A stretch of 64,000 nucleotides of DNA from Enterococcus crotali (GCF_000633635.1 NZ_AYPQ01000002.1:485643-549642); one strand, 5' to 3'; positions 44,409-53,563 are shown, counted from the first letter of the stretch. The notes: generated by a model from the letters alone, not told the origin. Program-made: numbers and translations.

Positions 44409-45758
44409 ATGAAAAAAATTGCTAGTTTCATAAGTTTTTTTGCTATTTTGCTGATTGTAACCTGTTTTCCCAAAACTTCATACGCAGTAGATCAACTGGT
44501 TTTTGAAGGACCAACATTAGATACTCCCTATGCAGGTCAAACTCAAATTTCTGGGTACCTTGTAGCATTCGGAACCTTACCGTCTGGTGAAAAGGTTCCT
44601 GTAAGTAAATTTGATGGTGCAGCTTGGATCACGATCAATGGTAAAACGTATAATGGAACAACTGCTGGAAATCAGATGTTTGATTATACCGTTACAAAAA
44701 TTGATGACGAAAAATATGCTTTTACGTTCAACCTTCCAGACAATATCATTTTAAAAGAAGGGGACAAGATAAGTACTTTTGTGATTCCAGCAACTGTAGA
44801 AAATCCTTCAAATTACCCTCAACTGTCTCACAAATTTTCTGGAGAGTACATCGTTCAAAAGAAAGCTGATCCACTCCCCGGTGAAGATGTCTTGGTTACA
44901 TACCTAGATGAACAAGGCACTGAAATTGCACCTAAAAAACCAATCAGTGGCATGGTAGGCGATCTTTACGATGCTACAACTGCCGAGTACAAACTGACTA
45001 TTGACGGTTACACCTTAGACGAAACAAAATTACCTACAAATGCGACTGGAACCATAAGCCAAGTAAGTCAAATCGTTACCTACACGTACCAAAAAAATCT
45101 AGTCAAAGCTCATGATGTCACTGTGCGCTATGTTGATGAAAAAGGCGATCAACTAGCTGATTCAAAAACGATCAGCGGGTCGCTTGGCGAACCTTATGAT
45201 GCCTCAACAGATGCCTACAAACCAATCATTGACGGCTATACCTTGGATGAAACAAAACTGCCTACAAATGCGATAGGAACACTAAGTGCCCTAGATCAAA
45301 TCGTTACTTATACGTACCAAAAAAATCTAGTCAAAGCACAAGACCTGACCGTTCGATATCTTGATGAAAGCGGTAAAGAACTCGCAGCATCACAAACCAT
45401 TAGCGGCTTGATCGGTACACCTTACGATGTCTCAACGGCTACTTACAAATTGATCATCGATGGCTATACTTTGGATGAAACGAAATTACCCACAAATACT
45501 ATCGGTACTCTAACTGGTGAGAAGCAAACCGTTACTTACTACTATGTTTCTAATAAAAAATCAGATCCACCGATGAATATAAACCAAGCAAACTCTGGAA
45601 AACCAACGACACAAAAAACAACCTCTTTAAAGAACAGCAAGAGCTTTCCTAAAACAGGGGAAACTGCCACACAATCTATTTTATACCTTGGTGGATCATT
45701 GATTCTCTTAAGCGGACTTGCTTACCTAAGAAAAAATAAAACAACTAAGTCACAATAA
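44409..45758 (+). CDS. LPXTG-anchored MucBP-repeat surface protein
   Basis: 449 residues. Signal peptide 1-26 (cleavage near SYA-VD). Residues 27-150 form a non-repeat N-terminal domain. Three MucBP repeats of about 75 residues lie at 160-227, 235-303 and 311-379, each beginning VTVRYLDE/VTYLDEQG and containing IDGYTLDETKLPTN. Then comes a Ser/Thr/Lys linker and the sortase motif FPKTGE (413-418), a hydrophobic span and a KKNKTTKSQ-like basic tail. It is likely exported, cross-linked to the wall and able to bind mucin-like glycans, as shown for related repeats. Monocistronic with a terminator 20 bp after the stop. Confidence 0.9.
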   Translation: MKKIASFISFFAILLIVTCFPKTSYAVDQLVFEGPTLDTPYAGQTQISGYLVAFGTLPSGEKVPVSKFDGAAWITINGKTYNGTTAGNQMFDYTVTKIDDEKYAFTFNLPDNIILKEGDKISTFVIPATVENPSNYPQLSHKFSGEYIVQKKADPLPGEDVLVTYLDEQGTEIAPKKPISGMVGDLYDATTAEYKLTIDGYTLDETKLPTNATGTISQVSQIVTYTYQKNLVKAHDVTVRYVDEKGDQLADSKTISGSLGEPYDASTDAYKPIIDGYTLDETKLPTNAIGTLSALDQIVTYTYQKNLVKAQDLTVRYLDESGKELAASQTISGLIGTPYDVSTATYKLIIDGYTLDETKLPTNTIGTLTGEKQTVTYYYVSNKKSDPPMNINQANSGKPTTQKTTSLKNSKSFPKTGETATQSILYLGGSLILLSGLAYLRKNKTTKSQ

Positions 45759-45777
45759 TATGATTGAAAAAAACAAA

Positions 45778-45811
45778 AAAACCAGCTCATCATTTCTGAT
45801 AGCTGGTTTCA
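45778..45811. terminator. Bidirectional terminator between the MucBP gene and purR
   Basis: AAACCAGCT pairs with AGCTGGTTT around a 13-nt loop (CATCATTTCTGAT); convergent genes. Confidence 0.85.
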
Positions 45812-45814
45812 ATT

Positions 45815-46642
45815 CTATTCGTCAAAATAATTCCCAGGAACGACATTGATCGTTTTCGTACGTGTGTCTACATCTTCCACATAAAGCAATGATGTGTAAT
45901 CTTCAATCGCACGCTGTCCCTTAAATTTAGACTCCGCAAACACAGTGATCCCAACAAGCTCTGCCTCAAATTCTTCGATAAGGCTCTTCATTCCGTTAAC
46001 GGTTCCGCCGCCTTTCATGAAGTCATCCACGACCAACACTCTAGAACCACGCTTTAAGCTACGCTTTGATAGTTCCATTTTTTCGATCCGTTCAGATGAT
46101 CCAGAAACGTAATTCACACTAACTGTTGAGCCTTCTGTGATTTTTGAATCACGACGAACGATCACAAATGGAACATTCAAATAATACGAAACAGCTTGCG
46201 CGATCGGTACACCTTTTGTCGCTACTGTCATAACCGCATCGATTTGTTCACCTAAATATTTAGAAGCAATGATTCTCCCAACTTGGCGCAACAATTCCGG
46301 CTGTCCTAATAAATCAGAAAGATAGACATATCCTCCCGGCAACAGACGATCTTGCTCTGATAAACGTTCACACAAAGCCAATACTAATTCTTTTGATTCC
46401 TCATAAGGAATTTCAGGGATAAACCGAACACCGCCGGCTGCTCCTGGAATGGTTTCAAGAATTCCTGTACCTCGTTGTTTGAATGTTTTTTTGATGATCG
46501 CTAAATCTTCACTGATCGATGATTTAGCAGATTTATAGCGCTGGGCAAAATGGGTCAAAGAAACCAATGTATGGGGATGATCCAACAAGTACTGTGTCAT
46601 ATCAATCAATCGTTCGCTTCTCCGAATTTTAGAATCTGTCAC
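45815..46642 (-). CDS. purR: Purine operon repressor
   Basis: 275 residues. The N-terminal winged helix (KIRRSERLIDMTQYLLDHPH) is followed by a phosphoribosyltransferase-like domain with the PRPP-binding loop RVLVVDDFMKGGGTVNGM, diagnostic of PurR of the Bacillus type. It senses PRPP and controls purine genes. CGAAC occurs on the minus strand upstream (about 46705-46712), part of a possible PurBox. ATG at 46642 follows AAAGGAGAAGAAG. Confidence 0.94.
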   Translation of the reverse strand: MTDSKIRRSERLIDMTQYLLDHPHTLVSLTHFAQRYKSAKSSISEDLAIIKKTFKQRGTGILETIPGAAGGVRFIPEIPYEESKELVLALCERLSEQDRLLPGGYVYLSDLLGQPELLRQVGRIIASKYLGEQIDAVMTVATKGVPIAQAVSYYLNVPFVIVRRDSKITEGSTVSVNYVSGSSERIEKMELSKRSLKRGSRVLVVDDFMKGGGTVNGMKSLIEEFEAELVGITVFAESKFKGQRAIEDYTSLLYVEDVDTRTKTINVVPGNYFDE

Positions 46643-46846
46643 TTCTTCTCCTCTTTCCTTTAAGGGTTGTTATTCATTTGAATAATTGCTATCCCTTATT
46701 TTTTTATAGGTTCGTTATACATTATTTTTCAACAAGTAAAATAAATGATACTTCCTCATGATCTATCGTTCCCTATTATAGGGTGTTTTACAAAAAAAAT
46801 CGAGCATTTTTTGAAAAAAACGAAAAATAGTTCGCAATTTAAGAAA

Positions 46847-46892
46847 CAAAAAAGAAGATAAGGAAAAAATCTTTCGTTTTTCCCTTACCTTC
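46847..46892 (-). terminator. Terminator of the zinc transport operon
   Basis: On the minus strand GAAGGTAAGGGAAAAA pairs with TTTTTTCCTTATCTTC around CGAAAGA, then TTTTTTG. Confidence 0.88.
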
Positions 46893-46903
46893 AGCTAACT
46901 TAT

Positions 46904-47746
46904 TTATGCTTTTCTTTCACTCATTTTTCTATTTCGTTGCATCGTTACAACGACTTTACGGACAATACTTACAAGGATAAATAAAGCGATAAAAATCAAA
47001 GTGATGCTGGCACTTGGCGGTGTTTCTAAATAATAAGATCCCGTCAATCCTGTTAGCATGCCGATCAATCCCATGATCACACTAATAATAATCACCGTGT
47101 TAAATCCTTTACCGATCCGCATCCCGATCGCAGCTGGTAAGACCATGATCGCTGATATCAATAAGGCTCCCGCAATCGGAATCATCACCGCAATTGCCAC
47201 ACCTGTGATCACATTGAATAACATCGACATCCAGTGGATCGGCAAGCCATCCACATGGGCCGTATCTTCATCAAAGGTCAACACATACATTGGACGTTTG
47301 AATAAGACAAACAAAATCACTAATACCACAAACAAAACCGCTAAAATAATGACCTGCTGCCATGTGATCGTCACGATCGAACCAAATAGATACGACTGGA
47401 TACTGGCCGCTGAATTCCCTCCGCTAAGGTTCATCAATACCAGAGCTAAGGCAAGTCCTCCAGACATTAAAATCGCAATCGAGATTTCCGAGTACGTACT
47501 ATAAATCATTCGCAGATATTCTAAAATAATTGCAGCAATGATCACGACAACCAATGTCATGATATCTGGATTCCAATTTAAGAAGAATCCCAAAGCAACT
47601 CCGGCGAGCGATACATGGGAAAGAGTATCCGCCATTAAAGATTGTCTTCTAATCACAAGAAACACGCCTAACATCGGCGCAATTACTGAAATAAACGTTG
47701 CCGCCAAAAAAGCTTTTCTCATGAACTCATATGAAAGCATCTCCAT
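46904..47746 (-). CDS. adcB: Zinc ABC transporter permease
   Basis: 280 residues, eight to nine hydrophobic segments of the ABC-3 (ZnuB/AdcB) family. The start [44 protein letters not shown] is characteristic, and [20 protein letters not shown] follows later. It overlaps the ATPase gene by 28 bp, and the operon runs binding protein - ATPase - permease. It transports Zn2+ (possibly Mn2+) through the membrane. The operon lies behind a Zur-type box. Confidence 0.92.
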   Translation of the reverse strand: MEMLSYEFMRKAFLAATFISVIAPMLGVFLVIRRQSLMADTLSHVSLAGVALGFFLNWNPDIMTLVVVIIAAIILEYLRMIYSTYSEISIAILMSGGLALALVLMNLSGGNSAASIQSYLFGSIVTITWQQVIILAVLFVVLVILFVLFKRPMYVLTFDEDTAHVDGLPIHWMSMLFNVITGVAIAVMIPIAGALLISAIMVLPAAIGMRIGKGFNTVIIISVIMGLIGMLTGLTGSYYLETPPSASITLIFIALFILVSIVRKVVVTMQRNRKMSERKA

Positions 47747-48399
47747 TGTGAATCCTCCTTCCGAACTAAACGAATTTGTCGATCTGCATAAGATTTGATA
47801 TCTTCGTGATCGTGGGTGATCATCAAAATTGCTTTACCATGATCATGTGCATTGTGCTTTAACAGGCGATAAAATTCGTTTCTAGACGTTTCATCCATCC
47901 CTGTTGTTGGTTCATCTAAAATAAATAAATCTGGGTCTGTCGCAAAAATACGAGCTAAACTGATCCGTTGTTTTTGTCCACCGGAAAGTTCTCCGATCCG
48001 TTTATGGCGCATGTCCCACATGCCAACTGCTTTTAACGCTTTTTCTACGTGTTGATGATCTCTTTTTGTTAGTGGTTTAAACCAACGATTACGCGGAAAA
48101 CGTCCTGAACGAACCAGCTCGATCACTGTACTTGGAAAACCAGCATTAAATGAGGCCACTTGCTGAGGGATATAACCAATACTCAGTTTTTTACCTTCAG
48201 TATTTTCTTTGGCAATCGTGATTGTCCCTTTCGTTGGTTTCAACAAACCCAAAGTACTTTTGATCAATGTTGATTTTGCTGCACCATTTTCCCCTGTTAG
48301 AATCACAAATTCTCCGGGATCGACATAATAGGAAACATCTTCTAAGACTGGCTCATCATCATAATAAAACGTGAGGTCTTTGACTTCTAGATAATGCAT
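47719..48399 (-). CDS. adcC: Zinc ABC transporter ATP-binding protein
   Basis: 226 residues. Walker A is [13 protein letters not shown], with Ala at the position that is usually Gly; the same variant is common in AdcC proteins. It also has a Q-loop GYIPQQ, the signature [14 protein letters not shown], Walker [13 protein letters not shown] and the H-loop MITHDHED. It powers the AdcB permease together with the AdcA binding protein. ATG at 48399 follows GGAGTAG. Confidence 0.93.
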   Translation of the reverse strand: MHYLEVKDLTFYYDDEPVLEDVSYYVDPGEFVILTGENGAAKSTLIKSTLGLLKPTKGTITIAKENTEGKKLSIGYIPQQVASFNAGFPSTVIELVRSGRFPRNRWFKPLTKRDHQHVEKALKAVGMWDMRHKRIGELSGGQKQRISLARIFATDPDLFILDEPTTGMDETSRNEFYRLLKHNAHDHGKAILMITHDHEDIKSYADRQIRLVRKEDSQWRCFHMSS

Positions 48400-48429
48400 G
48401 ACTCTACTCCTTCTTCAACCGTATAAACT

Positions 48430-48470
48430 GCTTAAATCGGGAGAAAAAACTGTCCGTCTTTTGTCCCGAT
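48430..48470 (-). terminator. Possible partial terminator between adcA and adcC
   Basis: On the minus strand AATCGGGA pairs with TCCCGATT around a long loop, without a clean T-run. It may reduce read-through from adcA into adcC rather than stop it. Confidence 0.35.
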
Positions 48471-48475
48471 TCTCT

Positions 48476-49444
48476 TTACTTAATACTTTTTTTCAACGCT
48501 TCAAGATTAGCTTTCATCACTGAAATATAATCTTCCCCTTGATCTTGTTCTTTTTGGGTAATGCTTTCTAACGGATTAAGGACCGCTAATTCTACATTTG
48601 TTTCACGTGCTAATGTTTCTGCAACTTTTGATGAAGCTGACGTTTCAAAATAAATCACTGAGACATTGTGTTCTTTGATGTATTTTTTCAGCTCAGCTAA
48701 ACGACTTGGTGAAGGCTCTTGATCGGGCGAAATTCCTGCAATTGACTCTTGTGTCAGACCGTATTGTTTCGCTAAGTAGCCGAACGCTGCATGTTGCGTG
48801 ACAAATGTTTTGTTTTTAGCATTCGTAAATGCTTCTTTATATTCCGTATCTAACTCTTTTAATTTTTCAATATAAGCTGTAGCATTTTTCTCAAAGGTTT
48901 CTTTTTTATCTGGGTATTTTTTAACTAAGGCATCACGAATTGCTTCAACTTCTTTTTGTGCTAAAACTGGATCTAACCAAACATGAGGATCTAATTCGTG
49001 ATCATGATCATGTTCGTCATGGTCAGCTTCTTCACCATCATGATCGTGCTCATGAGCCGCACCTTCCATTAAATCGATCGAACCTGCAGCTTCCACAACA
49101 GCAACTTTTTTCTCGTCAACGTTTTCTAAAACATCTTTGACCCATGTCTCTAATTCATGACTGTTGTATACAAACACATCTGCATCTGTGATTTTAGCAA
49201 TATCTTTGGCACTTGGTTCATAATCATGAGGCTCTGTTCCAGCTGGGATCAATAACTGAACATCCCCAGCATCACCGACAACATTTTTAGCAAAATCATA
49301 CATTGGGTAAAAGGTTGTCACGACTTTTATTGTATCACTTTTTCCAGAATTGTCTTGCTCTTTTGTTTGCCCGCAAGCAGTTAATGTCAGCATCATTGCT
49401 GTTAAAAAGAATCCTACAATATATTTCCAGCTATTTTTTCTCAT
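48476..49444 (-). CDS. adcA: Zinc-binding lipoprotein of the ABC transporter
   Basis: 322 residues. Lipoprotein signal with lipobox LTAC. Cluster 9 metal-binding fold: VTTFYPMYDFAKNV, the first His in GTEPHDYEPSA, a histidine/acidic-rich loop HEHDHDGEEADHDEHDHDHE that captures Zn2+, DPHVWLDP, and a later His in FVTQHAAFGYLAKQYG with TSASSKVAETLA. It delivers zinc to AdcB. I chose the ATG at 49444 because GAGGAT lies 8 bp upstream; the ATG six codons earlier has no site. The Zur box at 49477 lies just upstream. Confidence 0.94.
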   Translation of the reverse strand: MRKNSWKYIVGFFLTAMMLTLTACGQTKEQDNSGKSDTIKVVTTFYPMYDFAKNVVGDAGDVQLLIPAGTEPHDYEPSAKDIAKITDADVFVYNSHELETWVKDVLENVDEKKVAVVEAAGSIDLMEGAAHEHDHDGEEADHDEHDHDHELDPHVWLDPVLAQKEVEAIRDALVKKYPDKKETFEKNATAYIEKLKELDTEYKEAFTNAKNKTFVTQHAAFGYLAKQYGLTQESIAGISPDQEPSPSRLAELKKYIKEHNVSVIYFETSASSKVAETLARETNVELAVLNPLESITQKEQDQGEDYISVMKANLEALKKSIK

Positions 49445-49476
49445 CTCTCTTATCCTCATTTCGATTTGTCTTATTC

Positions 49477-49497
49477 AAATCGTAATATTTACGATTT
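49477..49497. promoter_or_regulatory. Zur-box-like palindrome before adcA
   Basis: AAATCGTAA-TAT-TTACGATTT, a perfect 9-3-9 inverted repeat, close to the Bacillus-type Zur consensus (AAATCGTAATNATTACGATTT). It is 33 bp upstream of the adcA start. It differs from the AdcR box of streptococci and suggests zinc repression by Zur. Confidence 0.75.
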
Positions 49498-49671
49498 ATT
49501 AGCAAGAACTAATTTACCAGAAGGAAAAGAGAACGTCAAGAGAAAACAGAAAAAATATTTTATTCCTATAAAAAAACATTTCCAATTGTTCGATAACGTT
49601 GATCCAAAATACTTCTTCTTCAAATATAGTTATAGCCACGTTATACCATTTGTAGAAACGGAGTGATTTTT

Positions 49672-49923
49672 ATGCATAAAATCAAAGTTAGAAAAATAGG
49701 AAATTCCCTAGGTGTAATTTTACCTAAAGACAGTGGAATCGTTGAAGGCGAATCTTTGGTTTATCAAAAAATAGGGGATATTATTCAGTTAGATTTGTCT
49801 GAAGCACAAAAAAATTATGATAGAAATCTAATTGAAGAAAGCTTCGCAGACTTTGAAAAAGGTAATATTGTAACGGAAGCTGAAATGATGGAAGAATTCA
49901 AAAAATATGGTTGGGGAAAATAA
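49672..49923 (+). CDS. AbrB/MazE-type antitoxin
   Basis: 83 residues. A swapped-hairpin SpoVT/AbrB DNA-binding domain: KIKVRKIGNSLGVILPKDSGIVEGESLVYQKIGD, followed by an acidic helical tail (EESFADFEKGNIVTEAEMMEEFKKYGW) that would bind the partner toxin. ATG at 49672 follows GGAG. The toxin gene begins 3 bp downstream, so this is a two-gene toxin-antitoxin operon. Confidence 0.85.
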   Translation: MHKIKVRKIGNSLGVILPKDSGIVEGESLVYQKIGDIIQLDLSEAQKNYDRNLIEESFADFEKGNIVTEAEMMEEFKKYGWGK

Positions 49924-49926
49924 GTT

Positions 49927-50245
49927 ATGGTTACTTTTTCCGTTGAGTACACTGAAAGCTTTCGCCTTAGCCTTAGAGAAAATATTCGAGAATGGTCTGA
50001 AGACTATTTATTTACTGATGAAAAAAATAACAACATTTGTTCAGTCCATCTATAAATCTATTGAACTAACAAAACTATTTCCTGAAATGCATGAAGAAAT
50101 ATCCGAAATTTACAATTTCGACAACCCCGCTTATAGAATATTAATTGGAAAAAATTATGCACTATTCTATCGTATCAATGAATCAGAAAGAACAATTAAG
50201 ATTGGGAATATGTACCATCAAAAACAGATGCATCTTTCCTTTTAA
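49927..50245 (+). pseudogene. RelE/ParE-type toxin, frameshifted
   Basis: The first frame from ATG 49927 reads VTFSVEYTESFRLSLRENIREW and stops early. The second frame continues KITTFVQSIYKSIELTKLFPEM ... YRILIGKNYALFYRINESERTIKIGNMYHQKQ, the RelE/ParE beta-sheet core. One extra A in the A7 run at 50021-50027 separates them. Joined, it is about 106 residues, the usual toxin length. The antitoxin is intact. A frameshifted toxin is a common real event, but here it may be a sequencing error. Confidence 0.75.
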
Positions 50246-50255
50246 CCCTCTTATA

Positions 50256-50292
50256 CCTAAAGAACCACTCAATTGAGCGGTTTTTCTTTAGG
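50256..50292. terminator. Terminator after the toxin-antitoxin operon
   Basis: CCTAAAGAA pairs with TTCTTTAGG, with ACTC/GAGCG-type inner pairing and a T-run. It also lies at the end of ispE (minus strand). Confidence 0.75.
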
Positions 50293-50320
50293 ATCACAGT
50301 TCCAATATTTTCTTTTTCGT

Positions 50321-51171
50321 TTACTTCAACGTCCGCACAATATAGACTTCATCACAAAAGCCCTTTAAACCATTATAAATCCGTTGTGCTCGTGTCTTCT
50401 TCTCACATAGAGCAAAAACAGTTGGGCCACTGCCGCTCATTAGCGATGCGTCTGCGCCATATTTCATCATGCGATCTTTGATTTGTTGAATCACTGGATG
50501 ACGTTTGATTGTCACACCTTCTAAAGCATTACCGATCTTTGTAGTCATCAACTGATAATCATCCGTTTCAACTGCTCGCTTCAACCCGGTAATATCAGGA
50601 TGTTGAATACTGTTAAACGATAAACTACTAAAAATCGAGCTAGTAGAAACACTCATCTTGGGTTTTACTAAAACGACCCAGCACTGCGGCATCGATGGTA
50701 AAAACTCGATTTTTCCCCGCGTCCTGTAACAAAGGCTGTCCCGCCATGAATACAATAAGGAACATCAGAACCGATCTTACTCCCCAATTCAGCAAGCTCT
50801 TCTAATGACAATCCTAAGTTCCATAACCGATTCAATCCTCGAAGAGTCGCAGCACAATCACTGCTACCTCCAGCTAAGCCTGCCGCTACGGGTATTCTTT
50901 TTTCTATGTAAATTTTAACTCCTTGATTAAGATCAAACGTGTTCTTCAACAATTCTGCTGCTTGATACACGTGATTTCTTTTATCCACTGGTAAAAAGGA
51001 GCTATTTGTTTCAATCACTATTTCATTTTTTGGCAACAGCTCAAAGGTCAGCCGATCAGCCAAATCTACGCTAGCCATGATCATCTCTAATTCATGATAA
51101 CCATCTTGTCTTTTATAGAGAGCATCCAACCCCAAGTTGATTTTTGCGGGCGCTTTTTCTATGATTTCCAT
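50321..51171 (-). pseudogene. ispE: 4-diphosphocytidyl-2-C-methyl-D-erythritol kinase, one frameshift
   Basis: GHMP kinase of 283 residues when joined. Start [27 protein letters not shown]-binding [17 protein letters not shown], and the C-terminal SLMSGSGPTVFAL. The N-terminal frame (50668-51171) breaks after FVTGRGEK; the second frame continues [18 protein letters not shown]. Adding one A to the A-run (T-run at 50710-50714 on the plus strand) joins them. It phosphorylates CDP-methylerythritol in the MEP pathway. Orphan copies also occur in mevalonate-pathway bacteria. The position next to purR and veg matches Bacillus. The break may be a sequencing error. Confidence 0.88.
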
Positions 51172-51346
51172 TCTTTTTCACCTATTCTAATCCATTACCT
51201 AACCATCTTCACAATCTTTTAAATTCTACCATATGTTGTTAGAGAAGTATATATTAGATAAAAAATTGAGACGCTTTTCAAATCCAACACAAAAAGAACC
51301 GTATATGGCTTCATAGCTGAAGGAAATTCGGCTGCCTTTTTAGTGA

Positions 51347-51733
51347 TTAAGCAAACTCGCTTCTATGTGTGATAATTTTGCTAACAATTCCGTACTCAAG
51401 AGCTTCTTCAGCATTTAACCAGTAGTCTCTAGCTGTGTCATTTTTGACTTGCTCAATATCTTTACCAGTCTCTTTAGCTATAAGCTGGTTGATTTTCTCT
51501 CTTGTGCGGATGATTTCTTTAGCAGTGATCTCCATATCGCTAGATTGTCCTTGTGTTCCACCTGAGAGCTCATGAATCATAAAACGATTATTTGGTAAAC
51601 AATAACGCCGTTCTTTCTTACTGGATAAGTAGATAAGCGCTCCAGCACTAACCATCCAACCTGAACCAATAATGTTCACTTTTGGTTTGATAAAATTAAT
51701 CATATCTCGATGAATATGGAGATATTTATCCAT
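51347..51733 (-). pseudogene. ClpP-like protease, N-terminally truncated
   Basis: 128 residues matching only the C-terminal two-thirds of ClpP (about 195 residues). Present: the Ser region GSGWMVSAGALIYL, the His region NNRFMIHELSGGTQGQSSDMEITAKEII and the Asp region NDTARDYWLNAEEALEYGIV. Missing: about 60-65 N-terminal residues with the oxyanion-side helices. The ATG at 51733 has no ribosome-binding site, and the region upstream is the start of the divergent rarD-like gene. It may be a gene remnant or a phage-type ClpP fragment. Confidence 0.7.
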
Positions 51734-51774
51734 TATAGTTAACTCTATATTAGATAAACCCGAAGGAGGAAAAT

Positions 51775-52644
51775 ATGAAAAGAAATAAAGGTGTTCTAAG
51801 CGGTATTCTAGCTTATATTATCTGGGGAGTACTTCCCTTATATTGGAAAACGGTAAAAAATATTGATTCAAGGGACTTACTCGCCTATCGAATCATCTTC
51901 TCCTGTATCGTCCTTATTGGAGCAGTATTGTTACTTGGAAAAACCAAAGAAGTCATTCAAGAAACCAAAATCCTATTTAAAAGTAAAAGCAAACTTGCTT
52001 ATCTTCTGTTAGGAGTTACTCTAATTTCAGCTAATTGGTTATTATTTATTACTACTGTAAATGCTGGCAATACCCTCGATGCAAGTTTAGGCTACTATAT
52101 CAACCCTATCCTTAGTGTTATTTTAGGAATCTATCTATTAAAGGAAAAAGCGAGCCATTTTATTTTAGTCGCTGCTGGATTTGGTATGGCAGGCGTTATT
52201 TTATTATCTATATATACTGGCCATATTCCGCTTAATGCGTTATTAATTGCTGGAACATTTGGCTTTTATGGGCTAACAAAGAAAAAAACAACGATTTCAT
52301 CTCTAACTAGTTTATTCTGGGAAACGTTGCTACTCAGCCCCATCGCTTGGTATTACTTGCACTTCTACGCAGAGACAAGTTATTTTACTTATCCTGTTTC
52401 TGAGCAATTTTTATTGTTAGTATCTGGTATCCTGACTGTGATTCCACTATTTCTTTTTTCGATTGCAAACAAAAATAGCGACTATGTCACACTAGGTTTT
52501 ATTCAATACATTGGTCCTTCAATCATGCTATTTCTAGCAATATTCATTTTTGGCGAGCATTTTTCAACTATTCAATTGTTAGGCTTTGTCCTTATTTGGA
52601 CTGGTATTGGCATTTATCTATGGTTTACAAAAAAAGAGGAATAA
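51775..52644 (+). CDS. rarD: EamA/RarD family transporter
   Basis: 289 residues with about ten hydrophobic segments. RarD-type features: GVLSGILAYIIWGVLPLYWKTVKNIDSRDLLAYRIIFS, SANWLLFITTVNAGNTLDASLGYYINPI and the C-terminal LGFIQYIGPSIMLFLAIFIFGE. The family exports or exchanges small metabolites; its substrate is unknown here. ATG at 51775 follows GGAGG. It is followed by a gene-end repeat and a convergent flavin reductase. Confidence 0.88.
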   Translation: MKRNKGVLSGILAYIIWGVLPLYWKTVKNIDSRDLLAYRIIFSCIVLIGAVLLLGKTKEVIQETKILFKSKSKLAYLLLGVTLISANWLLFITTVNAGNTLDASLGYYINPILSVILGIYLLKEKASHFILVAAGFGMAGVILLSIYTGHIPLNALLIAGTFGFYGLTKKKTTISSLTSLFWETLLLSPIAWYYLHFYAETSYFTYPVSEQFLLLVSGILTVIPLFLFSIANKNSDYVTLGFIQYIGPSIMLFLAIFIFGEHFSTIQLLGFVLIWTGIGIYLWFTKKEE

Positions 52645-52720
52645 GTGGTAGAAAAAGAAGTGACGTTTTAGGAAATAGACATTTCTGTCCCAAACTCGAT
52701 GAAATTCAGTAAACAAATAA

Positions 52721-52845
52721 GGTGTGGGACAAAGCTAAAAATCAGTTTTGATGTACGCTCAAAACCGAATAAACGGCGAGACAAAAGTAGCTCCTTCGTA
52801 AATTCCCTCTTATTTCTCGGAGCTAAACACTTTTGTCTCGGCCTC
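52721..52845. repeat. Enterococcal gene-end repeat, copy 3 (long form)
   Basis: Reads GTGTGGGACAAAGCTAAAAA, TCAGTTTTGATG, CGAATAAACGGCGAGACAAAAG, CTCCTTCG, TTATTTCTCGGAGC and AACACTTTTGTCTCGGCCTC. Its reverse complement matches 5237-5347 almost throughout except for an insertion of about 30 bp. It is located between convergent rarD and flavin reductase and is hairpin-prone, so it may also terminate transcription. Confidence 0.65.
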
Positions 52846-52866
52846 ATCGATTATTTTCCATCGGTA

Positions 52867-53466
52867 TTATTCAAGAAATTCTTGGAATCGAAAATTCTTA
52901 CCTAAATGTTTATCAGTGGTGGCATATTCCCTAAATTTATAAATCAACGGATGCCATTTTTCCACATTAATATGAGTTTCATCTGCTAAAATTTCTTCTG
53001 AGACATGAATTGCTTTCACTTTTGTTTCAACTATAGCATAATTTTTTCGTACGTTAATATCGGTAACACACGCTTCTATTTGAATAAGGCATTCTGCTAT
53101 ACGTACAGTAGAAACTGAAATACCAGCTAATTTGGAAAATTTTGCCAATCGAAACTTATTCTCGCAATAATCGTACCCTAATTGCTTTTTATAGTCAGGT
53201 ACCGTAGGGTTTCCAGTTTTTTTTGCAATTTTTTCAATCTGCTTCCATATGCTTTGATCAGCCATATTCAGCGTTAGATCACTACCAATTTTTAAGTTGT
53301 GAAATCCTTGATTATCCAATCCTATACCTAAAACCACTGATTGATCAAGTGTCCATGTTGAACTGATCGGAGTTAAATCATCAGAACCAGTCTCTTTATT
53401 TCTAGTTGTCATTAAAACAACTGGAAAGCCGTAGTAGAAAGAATTTTTATTGAGTTGTTTATACAT
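52867..53466 (-). CDS. Flavin reductase family protein (FMN-binding split barrel)
   Basis: 199 residues. YGFPVVLMTTRNKETGSDDLTPISSTWTLDQ and GLDNQGFHNLKIGSDLTLNM match the flavin-reductase-like split barrel, where FMN binds at the Thr/Ser-rich loop. Family members reduce flavin or act as small oxidoreductases; substrate unknown. ATG at 53466 has AGAGG about 8 bp upstream; a GTG 9 bp further upstream sits on that site. It is divergent from an ArsR-type regulator (53564), which probably controls it. Confidence 0.85.
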   Translation of the reverse strand: MYKQLNKNSFYYGFPVVLMTTRNKETGSDDLTPISSTWTLDQSVVLGIGLDNQGFHNLKIGSDLTLNMADQSIWKQIEKIAKKTGNPTVPDYKKQLGYDYCENKFRLAKFSKLAGISVSTVRIAECLIQIEACVTDINVRKNYAIVETKVKAIHVSEEILADETHINVEKWHPLIYKFREYATTDKHLGKNFRFQEFLE

Positions 53467-53563
53467 ATTTATCACCTCTTCTTATAAGATGTAAATAGTA
53501 TATAATAAGGATATCTCGATGCAGATTGAGTTATTCAATGGAATTGAAAGGGAGGGGATATAG

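Noticed and set aside
47719..48399. Walker A variant GENGAAKST in adcC as a possible inactivating change
   Set aside because: The same Ala variant is common in AdcC-type zinc ATPases, and all other ATPase motifs are intact.
48980..49060. CAT/GAT-rich direct repeats that might suggest a satellite
   Set aside because: They encode the His/Asp-rich zinc-binding loop of AdcA.
49466..49666. 66-residue plus-strand ORF after adcA
   Set aside because: It overlaps the Zur box, lacks a ribosome-binding site and has low-complexity content.
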